From assembly GCA_025963345.1 (NCBI GenBank), contig JAOPUS010000317.1, positions 1 to 9,155 on the forward strand: a stretch of DNA of 9,155 nucleotides, written 5' to 3'. Positions 1 through 6,298 of this stretch are shown here, piece after piece. Position numbers and translations under genes: made by a program. The notes beneath the pieces were generated by a model. The model was not told where the DNA came from. It saw nothing but the letters and a program-made list of their open reading frames with translations, and did no database searches. The first letter of the stretch is position 1. Each line of letters starts with the position of its first letter. The stretch comes from Blastococcus sp. (lineage in GTDB: Bacteria; Actinomycetota; Actinomycetes; Mycobacteriales; Geodermatophilaceae).

Positions 1-118
1 TGTGGGGCGCGACGCCGTGGCCGCGTCGTGGTTGTCGCTGCTGCGGTGCAGCGCGGCCCCGGTCACCGCACGGCGGCAGTCGTGGGCGTGCGCATGGGCG
101 GTGGATAGGGTCCGCCGG
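1..118. other. Left-edge intergenic stretch upstream of the oxidoreductase
   Basis: No gene can be assigned here. The plus-strand frame of the oxidoreductase stays open to the window edge, but the family begins with its nucleotide-binding strand, which starts at 119, so the extra 39 codons are probably not translated. On the minus strand a frame opens with GTG at 66 and runs off the left edge; it could be the first codons of a divergent gene, but about 20 codons are too few to judge. Confidence 0.4.
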
Positions 119-119
119 G
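106..119 (+). promoter_or_regulatory. Candidate leaderless promoter (-10 TAGGGT, 7 nt before GTG)
   Basis: TAGGGT at 106-111 fits the actinobacterial -10 pattern TANNNT. Exactly seven bases (112-118) separate it from the GTG at 119, so transcription would begin at or next to the start codon and the mRNA would lack a leader. No Shine-Dalgarno motif precedes the GTG, as expected for a leaderless gene. There is no convincing -35 hexamer. The same arrangement recurs at two other starts in this window. Confidence 0.5.
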
Positions 120-1219
120 TGACTGCCCGCATCGTCCTGTTCGGCGCGACCGGCTACACCGGAGCCCGCACCGCCGAGGCCCTCGTCGCCCGAGGTGCCC
201 GTCCCGTGCTGGCCGGCCGCGACCCCGCCCGGCTGGCCCAGCTGGCCCGGCGTCTCGGTGGCGTGGAGACCGCCCGCGCCGACGTCACCGACCCGCGCTC
301 CGTGCGCGGGCTGCTCGGACACGGCGACGTGCTGGTCACCACGGTCGGGCCGTTTCTGCGGCTCGGGCAGGCCGCCGTGGACGCCGCCGTCGCGGAGGGG
401 GCCGTCTATCTGGACTCCACCGGGGAGCCGCCGTTCGTCCGCCGGCTCTTCGAGCACGACGCGGTCCGCGCGGCCGCCATGGGTGCGGCGCTGGTCCCGG
501 CCTTCGGTCTGGACTACGTGCCGGGCAACCTCGCCGCCGCGCTCGCCCTGACCCAGGCCGGCAAGCGCGCACACCGTCTCGACGTGGGGTACGCGATCGA
601 CGGCGCCTCGGGGCAGGCGTTCTCCCGCGGGACACTGGTCTCGCTGATGGGCGTGCTGTTCGAGCCGGGCTTCGCCTTCATCGGCGGCCGGCTGGCGCCG
701 GAGGCCGCGGGCCGCCGGATGTGGCGGTTCGAGGCGAACGGCCGGCCCCGGCGGGGGCTGTCGGTGGGTGGCTCCGAGCACCTGACGATGCCCGGCCTGG
801 CGCCGTCGCTGCGGGAGATCGGCGTGCACCTGGACTGGTTCGGCCCGCTGACGCCGTGGGCGTACCGCCTGGCGCCGCTGTCGGGGCTGGCCGGCCGGCT
901 GCCGGGTGCCGAGCGGTTGGCCCAGCGGCTCGCCGGCTTCATCGGCGGCCGGGTCGGCGAGGCGCCGTCGCAGGCGACCCTCGAGCGCGCCCGCACGCAC
1001 ACGGTCGCCGAGGTGCGGGACGCCTCCGGTGAGCTGGTCAGTCGCGTGCAGCTGAGCGGACCGGAGGCCTACGGGTTCACTGCCGCGATGCTCGCCTGGG
1101 GCGCCATCCGCGCCGCGGAGTCCGGGGTGCGCGGTACCGGCACGCTGGGCCCGGTGCAGGCGTTCGGCCTCGACGAGCTCACCGCCGGCGCGGCCGAGGC
1201 AGGCCTCGCGCGTTCGTGA
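119..1219 (+). CDS. Saccharopine dehydrogenase family NAD(P)-binding oxidoreductase (trans-acting enoyl reductase type)
   Basis: The protein is 366 aa when started at GTG 119. It opens directly with a Rossmann strand and dinucleotide-binding loop, IVLFGATGYTG (residues 5-15, glycines 9, 12 and 15), followed by a basic LAGRD segment typical of NADP-binding saccharopine-dehydrogenase-like enzymes. The TVGPFLRLG segment, the DSTGEPPFVRR segment and the C-terminal GPVQAFGLDEL stretch are typical of actinobacterial members annotated as saccharopine dehydrogenase or trans-acting enoyl reductase. Some mycobacterial homologues reduce double bonds during polyketide or lipid assembly; most others have no known substrate, and no polyketide synthase is visible here. 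It is probably a cytosolic or membrane-associated NADPH-dependent reductase. The start rests on the Rossmann motif position and the leaderless -10. Its TGA overlaps the GTG of the mutL remnant (GTGA), so the two were once a coupled pair. It looks intact. Family is sure, substrate is not. Confidence 0.85.
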   Translation: MTARIVLFGATGYTGARTAEALVARGARPVLAGRDPARLAQLARRLGGVETARADVTDPRSVRGLLGHGDVLVTTVGPFLRLGQAAVDAAVAEGAVYLDSTGEPPFVRRLFEHDAVRAAAMGAALVPAFGLDYVPGNLAAALALTQAGKRAHRLDVGYAIDGASGQAFSRGTLVSLMGVLFEPGFAFIGGRLAPEAAGRRMWRFEANGRPRRGLSVGGSEHLTMPGLAPSLREIGVHLDWFGPLTPWAYRLAPLSGLAGRLPGAERLAQRLAGFIGGRVGEAPSQATLERARTHTVAEVRDASGELVSRVQLSGPEAYGFTAAMLAWGAIRAAESGVRGTGTLGPVQAFGLDELTAGAAEAGLARS

Positions 1220-1941
1220 ACGTCGTGTGCGTCGACATCGGCTCCACGTACACGAAGGCCGCCCTGGTCGACGTCCGCACGTCGTGGCCTGCTCCAGCGC
1301 CGGAGGCGGGCTGCGCCTGGCCGTCGTCGGCTACGAGGAGCTGATCAGCCGGATGTCGTCCTCCTGGCCGGGGGGACGGACGGCGGCGAGGCCTCGGTGC
1401 TGAGGCACAACGCGGCAGCCCTGACCGGGATGGACTGGTCCGTCCCGGTCGTGCAGGCGGGCAACGCCGCCGTCCGCGACGAGGTCGCCGCGGTGCTGCG
1501 CGACGGCGGGCTGCCGGTGACAGGGCGGACGACGTCCTGCCCGCCCGGCGCCGCACGGTGGAAGGCGACCTCGGGTCTCCTCCAGCGTCGACGACCTGCG
1601 CGCCGCGGCCCGCGCCGAGGGACTCGCACCCGGTGACGACCCTCTGCAGCTGGGGGAGGCGGCCGCGATGGTGGCACTACGCCGGCACCTGCGGGCCGAG
1701 GCGGCCTACGGGCCGGGCGGCGCGGGCGCGCGGGGAGTCGGGCTCGTCGTCCTCTCCGGCGGGGTCTTCCGGCACGCCGACCCCGGCGTCGTCGCCCGGC
1801 TGGCCGCCGACCGCGGCGTGCAGCGTCCTGACCGGGACGCAGGTGGTCGTCGACCACCGGTACGTGCTGGCGGCCGCGGGACTGCTCGCCGGCGAGCACC
1901 CCGCGGCCGCGGCCGGACTGCTCAGGGAGCTGGCCGGCTGA
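1216..1941 (+). pseudogene. mutL: Decayed mutL/glmL (GlmL-type accessory protein of B12-dependent mutases)
   Basis: No single frame encodes this protein, but successive pieces in changing frames spell out a GlmL/MutL-family protein (not the DNA mismatch MutL). From 1216 the frame gives NVVCVDIGSTYTKAALVDV, the phosphate-binding motif of this ASKHA-type ATPase. From 1284 a second frame gives VACSSAGGGLRLAVVGYEEL. From 1349 a third gives PDVVLLAGGTDGGEASVLRHN and the SVPVVQAGNAAVRDEV segment. From 1525 another gives ADDVLPARRRTVEGDL; from 1581 another gives SSVDDLRAAARAEGL, LQLGEAAAMVAL and GLVVLSGGVFRHADP; and from about 1823 the last gives VVVDHRYVLAAAGLLAGEHP to TGA 1939-1941. About 240 codons remain where the family usually has well over 400, so whole segments are gone. 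Relatives sit with glutamate mutase or ornithine aminomutase genes and are thought to help maintain those enzymes. Its end overlaps the YdbT-like gene by 20 bp. Family call is firm; cause of decay is inferred. Confidence 0.85.
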
Positions 1942-3409
1942 ACGTCGCGGCCCACGGCTCGGACGCGGCGAGGGTGAAGCCGGCGACGTCGTCGGCGGCC
2001 ATGTCGATCGCCGCGTAGCCGCCGTGGCCGGCGCCGATGCAGGCCAGCACCGTGGCCAGGCCGGTCCGCCGCTGGAAGAACGACTGCCGCACCTGCCAGC
2101 CGACGACGGCCCGGCGCTGCAGCAGCGCCTGCTCGCGCACCAGCCAGCCGCTGCGGACGCTGAAGGAGCGGGGCCCGGTCGCGTGGCCGAGCGCGGCGTA
2201 CCGACCCAGCCCCAGCGGGATGCCCAGGACGAGAAGCACCAGCCCGACGACCAGGACCCACCACCAGCCGGCGAACACCGTCGCGACCAGTCCCGCTGCC
2301 GTGGCCACCAGCCCGGCGAAGACAGCCCGCAGGATCCGTCGGCGGCGCGCCGCCGGGGGGTGGGCGACGAGCGGGCCGGGATCCTCGACGAGCCGGCGGG
2401 CCAGCGTCCATGCCTCGGAGCGCGGGCCCAGCGGTAGCAGCTGTCCGCGCCGGGCGGCGTCGCCGAGGCCGGTGACCAGCGCGTTCACCCGGGCCGCGTG
2501 GACCAGCCGCATGCCGGCGCCCTCGGCGATCGTGGCGCCGCGGATCCGGTCGATCTCCAGCTCGGTGTGCCGCCGGGTGATCAGGCCGCGGACGGCGATC
2601 AGCGACCCGCCGCGCCGCACCAGCCGGAAGCCCCAGTTCACGACGGCGGCGCCCACCACCGATCCGGCGAGCAGAACCAGCAGCGCCCCGCCGACGACGA
2701 TGGCGAGGGCCTGGACGCCGGCCAGCTGCGCGTTGTCCAGGTGCGGCCGCAGGCTCTCCGGCAGTTCCTGGGCCAGCCGGAACAGCGCGCCGACTGCCGC
2801 CAGGGGGAGGGCGAGATAGCTGCCGACCAGGGGCGCGTAGAACAGCCACCGGTTGTCGAACCGGCCGAACTCCTCCTCGGCGGGAGTGGGCTCGGCGGCG
2901 CCGTCCTGACGGACCGGGGCCTGGCGGTGGGTGAGGACGGCGGTCCGCAGCCGGTCGCCCTCGGCGCGGGTGACGCCGTCGACGACCAGTTCCTCCTCCT
3001 TGCCGGACACCGTCCCGGCGGCCGCGTCGATGCGGACCCGCACCAGGCCGAACAGCCGGTGCAGGATCGGCGTCTCGACCTCCACCCCGCGGATCCGGTC
3101 GTTGGGAACGGTGCGCACCGAGCGGGACAGCAACCCCCGGGTGACGACGACGGAGCTCGGGCCGTCGGTGTAGGTGGACCGCCACCAGGACAGTGCCGCG
3201 GTGGCCAGCGACAGGAGCGTGACGCCGACGACCAGGGCGACGACGGTCGTCATCCCGCCGCCCAGCCCGATGGCCGCCACCAGCGGGATGACCGCCGGGA
3301 CGAACTGCCGGGCCTGGCGGAAGGTGACCGTGTGGACCAGGACGACCAGTGGCGACGTCCGTCGTGCGACGGGCTCGCTCACGTGGCTCTGGTGGACGGG
3401 CTCGCTCAC
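1922..3409 (-). CDS. YdbT-like membrane protein with three bacterial PH (DUF304) domains
   Basis: This is a 495-aa membrane protein. Hydrophobic stretches at about 37-76, 188-215, 232-255 and 360-403 look like paired membrane segments, each pair followed by a PH-like domain (about 77-160, 258-340 and 410-490). The first two carry the family signature: VPNDRIRGVEVETPILHRLFG near 102-121 and LEIDRIRGATIAEGAGMRLV near 284-303. Hydrophobic pairs plus three bPH2 domains in about 490 aa match Bacillus YdbT and its relatives, which are encoded next to a short YdbS. In B. subtilis the ydbST operon belongs to the SigW envelope-stress regulon; the biochemical role is unclear. The GTG start at 3409 overlaps the TGA of the short PH gene (GTGA), so translation is probably coupled. 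A second in-frame GTG at 3382 begins the same five codons owing to a tandem duplication. A Pro-rich linker lies at 164-178. Fold is sure; a role in envelope maintenance or peptide resistance is inference. Confidence 0.88.
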   Translation of the reverse strand: MSEPVHQSHVSEPVARRTSPLVVLVHTVTFRQARQFVPAVIPLVAAIGLGGGMTTVVALVVGVTLLSLATAALSWWRSTYTDGPSSVVVTRGLLSRSVRTVPNDRIRGVEVETPILHRLFGLVRVRIDAAAGTVSGKEEELVVDGVTRAEGDRLRTAVLTHRQAPVRQDGAAEPTPAEEEFGRFDNRWLFYAPLVGSYLALPLAAVGALFRLAQELPESLRPHLDNAQLAGVQALAIVVGGALLVLLAGSVVGAAVVNWGFRLVRRGGSLIAVRGLITRRHTELEIDRIRGATIAEGAGMRLVHAARVNALVTGLGDAARRGQLLPLGPRSEAWTLARRLVEDPGPLVAHPPAARRRRILRAVFAGLVATAAGLVATVFAGWWWVLVVGLVLLVLGIPLGLGRYAALGHATGPRSFSVRSGWLVREQALLQRRAVVGWQVRQSFFQRRTGLATVLACIGAGHGGYAAIDMAADDVAGFTLAASEPWAATFSRPAP

Positions 3410-3411
3410 GT
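3369..3411. repeat. Direct repeat duplicating the start region of the YdbT-like gene
   Basis: A 17-bp sequence (GACGGGCTCGCTCACGT) occurs at 3368-3384 and again at 3395-3411, offset by 27 bp. Read on the minus strand each copy contains GTG followed by codons for S-E-P-V, so the protein begins with the pentamer twice (residues 1-5 and 10-14). Because the offset is a multiple of three, both GTG codons are in frame. Only the outer copy overlaps the stop of the upstream gene. Confidence 0.85.
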
Positions 3412-3918
3412 CGCCTGGTCGCGGACCTGCTCCGCGCGGTGGGCGAGGTCGTCGGCCACCCGCTGGGCGACGTCGGACTCCAGGTGCCAGACCCGCACGG
3501 TGCCCTGCGACGACGCGGTCAGCACCGCGACCGTGGACAGGCCGAACAGCTGCTGCAGGACGCCCCGGGTGACGTCGACGGTCTGGATGCGGGAGATCGG
3601 CACCAGCGTCCAGGTACGGGTGAGCCAGCCGGTGAGCGTGTAGACCGCGTCGGCGGTGACCTCCCAGCGGTGCACCCGGAACCGGAACCAGGGCCGCACC
3701 CCGATCGTCACGACCGCGTAGACGGCGGCCGCGATCGGGACGAGCCAGCGCAGCAGGGGGAACGGGCCGCCCAGGTCGTCCGGCACGAAGATCGCGAACA
3801 GTGCCGCGCCGATCCCGAGGACCAGCGAGCCGATGACCCCCTCGGTCACCCAGAGGCTGATCGCGGAGCGGGACAGCGACCAGGCCGGTTCACGCACGGG
3901 CGGCGGGGCGGTGGTCAT
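3406..3918 (-). CDS. YdbS-like small PH-domain (DUF304) membrane protein
   Basis: The protein is 170 aa from ATG 3918. Two hydrophobic segments (about 26-46 and 56-74) form a membrane hairpin, followed by one bacterial PH domain at about 76-160. The motif VPISRIQTVDVTRGVLQQLFG (106-126) then LSTVAVLTAS is the classic bPH2/DUF304 core. Length and layout match YdbS, which pairs with YdbT in Bacillus, and the next gene here is YdbT-like with a 4-base GTGA overlap. The two proteins therefore probably act together in the cytoplasmic membrane; the molecular activity of the family is not established. An open frame continues further upstream, but it runs antisense to the rhodanese gene and lacks family character. 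A GAGACT hexamer seven bases before the ATG (3931-3926) may serve as a weak -10 of a leaderless message. The family call is strong. Confidence 0.87.
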   Translation of the reverse strand: MTTAPPPVREPAWSLSRSAISLWVTEGVIGSLVLGIGAALFAIFVPDDLGGPFPLLRWLVPIAAAVYAVVTIGVRPWFRFRVHRWEVTADAVYTLTGWLTRTWTLVPISRIQTVDVTRGVLQQLFGLSTVAVLTASSQGTVRVWHLESDVAQRVADDLAHRAEQVRDQAT

Positions 3919-3966
3919 CGGCGCCAGTCTCGCAGTGCGCGCGCGCGTGCCACGATGGAGTGCGTG
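3919..3966. promoter_or_regulatory. Compact divergent promoter region, PH operon / rhodanese
   Basis: Only 48 bp separate the ATG of the PH operon (3918, minus) from the ATG of the rhodanese gene (3967, plus). On the minus strand GAGACT (3931-3926) lies seven bases before the start, a weak fit to TANNNT. On the plus strand the overlapping CAGTCT (3925-3930) is an equally weak -10 that would leave a leader of about 30 nt. GGAG at 3957-3960 is a Shine-Dalgarno motif six bases before ATG 3967. A 15-base alternating pyrimidine-purine run lies at 3936-3950. Confidence 0.35.
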
Positions 3967-4296
3967 ATGCCGCAGCAGGTTCCTACCGTCCCCGCCGCCG
4001 AACTGCCCCAGGACGCCGTCGTCCTCGACGTCCGTGAGGACGACGAATGGGTCCACGGCCACATCGACGGCGCCGTGCACATCCCGATGGGCGACGTCCC
4101 GGCCCGCCTGGACGACCTCCCCGAGGGCGACCCGCTGTACGTGACCTGCCGCGGTGGCGGCCGGTCCGCGCGAGTGGCGGCCTGGCTCAACCAGAACGGC
4201 TTCGACGCGGTCAACGTCGGCGGCGGCATGGGTGAGTGGGAGGCCGCCGGCCGGCCCATGGTGAGCGAGACCGGCGAGCCCCCCTTCGTCCGCTAG
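3967..4296 (+). CDS. Single-domain rhodanese (thiosulfate sulfurtransferase-like) protein
   Basis: The protein is 109 aa and consists almost wholly of one rhodanese fold. DVRE at 21-24 followed by W28, HGHIDGAVHIP (30-40) and the active-site loop CRGGGRSARVA (61-71) with Cys61 are all present; the CxxxxR loop length is that of sulfurtransferases rather than phosphatase-like relatives. VNVGGGMGEWEAAGRP (83-98) is the standard closing helix. There is no signal peptide or membrane segment, so it should act in the cytosol, moving sulfane sulfur via a Cys61 persulfide; the acceptor cannot be told from sequence. ATG 3967 is preferred because GGAG lies six bases upstream; ATG 3955 (four codons longer) overlaps that motif, and GTG 3964 is too close to it. 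It diverges from the PH operon and ends tail-to-tail with the acyl-CoA ligase on a shared CTAG. Confidence 0.92.
   Translation: MPQQVPTVPAAELPQDAVVLDVREDDEWVHGHIDGAVHIPMGDVPARLDDLPEGDPLYVTCRGGGRSARVAAWLNQNGFDAVNVGGGMGEWEAAGRPMVSETGEPPFVR
4293..4296. other. Shared CTAG: overlapping stop codons of two convergent genes
   Basis: The palindrome CTAG supplies TAG to the rhodanese gene (4294-4296, plus) and TAG to the acyl-CoA ligase (4295-4293, minus). The two genes overlap by these four bases, leaving no room for a terminator between them, so each transcript must run into the other gene or end inside it. Confidence 0.9.
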
Positions 4297-5909
4297 CTCT
4301 TGAGTTCGTACTCGGCGAACTGGGTGCGCAGGTCCTTCTTCGAGAACTTGCCGACGCTGGTCTTCGGCACCTCGTCGATGAACTCGACCGCCTCCGGCAT
4401 CCACCACTTGGCGACCAGCGGCTTGAGGTGGGTGAGGATGTCCTCCTCGGTCGCGGTCTCGCCCTCCTTGAGGACGACGCAGGCCAGCGGGCGCTCATCC
4501 CACTTCGGGTGCGGGATGCCGATGACCGCGGCCTCCTTCACCGCCGGGTGGCTCATGATCGCGTTCTCCAGGTCGACCGAGCTGATCCACTCGCCGCCGG
4601 ACTTGATCAGGTCCTTGGTGCGGTCGGCGATGCGGATGGAGCCGTACTCGTCCATCGCGGCGACGTCACCGGTCCGCATCCAGCCGTCCTCGGTGAGGAG
4701 CTCCACCCCGGCGTCGGGGTTGTAGTAGTCCTTCGCGCACCACGGCCCGCGAACCTGCAGCTCGCCGGTGGCCTTGTCGTCCCACGCCTGCGGCTCGAGG
4801 GTGTCGGCGTCGACGATCCGCGCCTCCACGCCGAGGAACGGGATGCCGGCGCGGGCGCGCTGGCTCGCCTTGGTCTCGTCGTCGGCGTCCGCGTAGCGCT
4901 TCGGCAGCACGCCCGAGGAGGCGACCGGGTGGGTCTCGGTCATGCCCCAGGCCTGCAGGATCGGCAGCCCGATCTGCTCGCGGTAGGCCTCCGACAGCGC
5001 CTTCGGCACCGCGGAACCGCCACAGCCGATGTCGCGCAGCTTGTGCGGCTTTCCCGCGAGGTGCGGGAGGACGCCCTGCCAGATGGTCGGGACCCCGGCC
5101 GTGAACGTGACGCCCTCGTCGACGATCAGATTCGCCAGCGCCTCGGGCTGCATCATCGCGCCGGGCATGACCAGCGATGCGCCGGCCGCGGGGGCCGCCT
5201 GCGCGATGCCCCAGGCGTTGGCGTGGAACATCGGGACGACCGGCATCGCGACGTCCTGAATGCCCAATCCGAAGGCGTTGGGCTGCATCACGCCCATCGT
5301 GTGCAGGAACGTCGAGCGGTGCGAGTAGACGACGCCCTTCGGATTGCCCGTGGTGCCGCTCGTGTAGCACATGTAGGCGGCCGAGTTCTCGTCCGTCACT
5401 CCGAACTCGACCGGCTCGGCGTCGGCGAGCAGCGTCTCGTAGTCGAGGATCCGCGGGTCGTCGGGGATCTCGTTGTCGCCGCCGTCGTCCATGACCACGA
5501 CGTGCTGGACGGTCTTCATCGTGTCGATGAGCGGCCACAGCAGGGGCAGCACCGTGCGGTCGACGAAGATGACCTCGTCCTCGGCGTGGTTCGCGATGTA
5601 GGTCAGCTGCTCGGGGAACAGCCGCACGTTGAGCGTATGCAGGACGCGACCCGTGGACGGCGCCGCGAAATACAGCTCGAGGTGGCGCTGGGAGTTCCAC
5701 GCGAACGTCCCGACCCGGCCGTCGGCGTTGATGCCGAGGGTGTCGAGCACGCCACCGAGCCGGCGGGTCCGCTCGGCCCACTCCGCGTAGGTCGCCCGGG
5801 TGACGCCTCCGGGGTTGTTGGTGACGATCGTCCCGTCGCCGTAGTGCTGTTCGACGTGCCGGAACATCGAATCGATCGTGAGGGGATAGTCCTGCATCAA
5901 GCCGCGCAT
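4293..5909 (-). CDS. Fatty-acyl-CoA ligase / AMP-dependent synthetase (medium/long-chain type)
   Basis: This is a 538-aa, full-length member of the acyl-adenylate-forming superfamily. It activates a carboxylic acid with ATP to an acyl-AMP and then forms the CoA thioester in the cytosol. The P-loop motif YTSGTTGNPKGVVYSH begins at Tyr182; GMTET lies at 322-326; the ribose-binding Asp is in RTGDVA (Asp415); DRTKDLIKSGGEWIS follows as the hinge region; and the catalytic lysine is Lys521 in GKFSKKDLR. The N-terminus MRGLMQDYPLTI and the motif order resemble AlkK-type medium/long-chain fatty-acid ligases, which would feed beta-oxidation or lipid synthesis; chain length cannot be read from sequence. 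ATG 5909 is the first in-frame start matching the family N-terminus; ATG 5897 is the alternative. An extended -10-like TGGCAAACT ends six bases upstream and may give a leaderless message. The P450 lies further upstream on the same strand beyond a dead gene. All key residues are present. Confidence 0.93.
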   Translation of the reverse strand: MRGLMQDYPLTIDSMFRHVEQHYGDGTIVTNNPGGVTRATYAEWAERTRRLGGVLDTLGINADGRVGTFAWNSQRHLELYFAAPSTGRVLHTLNVRLFPEQLTYIANHAEDEVIFVDRTVLPLLWPLIDTMKTVQHVVVMDDGGDNEIPDDPRILDYETLLADAEPVEFGVTDENSAAYMCYTSGTTGNPKGVVYSHRSTFLHTMGVMQPNAFGLGIQDVAMPVVPMFHANAWGIAQAAPAAGASLVMPGAMMQPEALANLIVDEGVTFTAGVPTIWQGVLPHLAGKPHKLRDIGCGGSAVPKALSEAYREQIGLPILQAWGMTETHPVASSGVLPKRYADADDETKASQRARAGIPFLGVEARIVDADTLEPQAWDDKATGELQVRGPWCAKDYYNPDAGVELLTEDGWMRTGDVAAMDEYGSIRIADRTKDLIKSGGEWISSVDLENAIMSHPAVKEAAVIGIPHPKWDERPLACVVLKEGETATEEDILTHLKPLVAKWWMPEAVEFIDEVPKTSVGKFSKKDLRTQFAEYELKS

Positions 5910-5924
5910 GGCCGGAGTTTGCCA
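5910..5924 (-). promoter_or_regulatory. Possible leaderless promoter of the acyl-CoA ligase
   Basis: On the minus strand TGG followed by CAAACT (5921-5916) ends six bases before ATG 5909. TGN just before the hexamer is the extended -10 feature, and the hexamer matches TANNNT at the second and last positions only. There is no Shine-Dalgarno motif before the ATG. It is a weaker candidate than the TANNNT sites at 119, 7507 and 7566. Confidence 0.3.
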
Positions 5925-5950
5925 GTGACCGCGCTCACGAACCAGCCGAG

Positions 5951-6298
5951 TCAGCCGTAGGCCACGATCACGCCCTCGATGAGTGCGGTCAGCGCGTAGG
6001 ACGCCGGATGTGTGGCGGTGCTCCGGGCGTCCTCGTGCAGGAACCAGACGCCGTAGTTGTAGGGGTCGGGGCCGTACGACAACGGGACGGTCCCCCAGTT
6101 GCAGCCGCCCGGGCCGCTGGGCAGCGTGCCGGTCCGGTAGCTCCTCTGCACGCCCAGAGCGGCGCTCAGTCCGGGGCGAGCCGGGGGCAGGTGGCGATGT
6201 GCTCCTCGGTGTTCGCGCCCGGGTAGGGCTTGCCGGCGGGGAGCCACCGGTCCCACTCCGAGGGGGAGGTCAGCGTCACGGGGATGTCGCGACCGACG
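5951..6298 (-). pseudogene. Frameshifted, N-terminally truncated remnant of a probable exported protein (DUF3558-like?)
   Basis: Two minus-strand pieces join into one plausible protein. The first, open from just after the P450 stop (a GTG lies at 6279), contains TSPSEWDRWLPAGKPYPG and HIATCPRLAPD and stops at TGA 6168-6166. Replacing one missing base at that stop continues as LSAALGVQRSYRTGTLPSG, GGCNWGTVPLSYG and YNYGVWFLHEDA to TGA 5953-5951. A Cys in the first part and Cys-Asn-Trp-Gly later recall the C...LG...GCxWG pattern of secreted actinobacterial DUF3558 lipoproteins, but the match is by eye only. No signal peptide or lipobox remains; the sequence begins where the P450 gene ends, so the 5' part is lost. 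The intact frame alone (up to 101 aa from 6256) starts with an Arg/Pro-rich shadow segment and is unlikely to be a real small gene. It separates the P450 from the ligase. That it is a remnant is fairly likely; the family is uncertain. Confidence 0.5.

Noticed and set aside
1677..3185. A 502-codon minus-strand open frame overlapping the YdbT-like gene
   Set aside because: It is extremely rich in Arg, Pro, Gly and Ala and runs one frame off a gene with clear PH domains and membrane segments.
2498..3643. A 381-codon plus-strand open frame opposite the PH genes
   Set aside because: It is low-complexity Asp/Gln/Gly/Arg sequence without domains, opposite two genes with strong family matches.
3919..4407. 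An upstream extension of the YdbS-like gene to 4407
   Set aside because: It would cover the rhodanese gene antisense; the YdbS-like protein is complete from ATG 3918.
4236..5960. A 574-codon open frame on the plus strand, longer than the gene opposite
   Set aside because: It lies fully antisense to the acyl-CoA ligase, whose motifs are complete. The translation is rich in Arg, Val, Asp and Gly with no family signature, as expected from GC-rich third positions.
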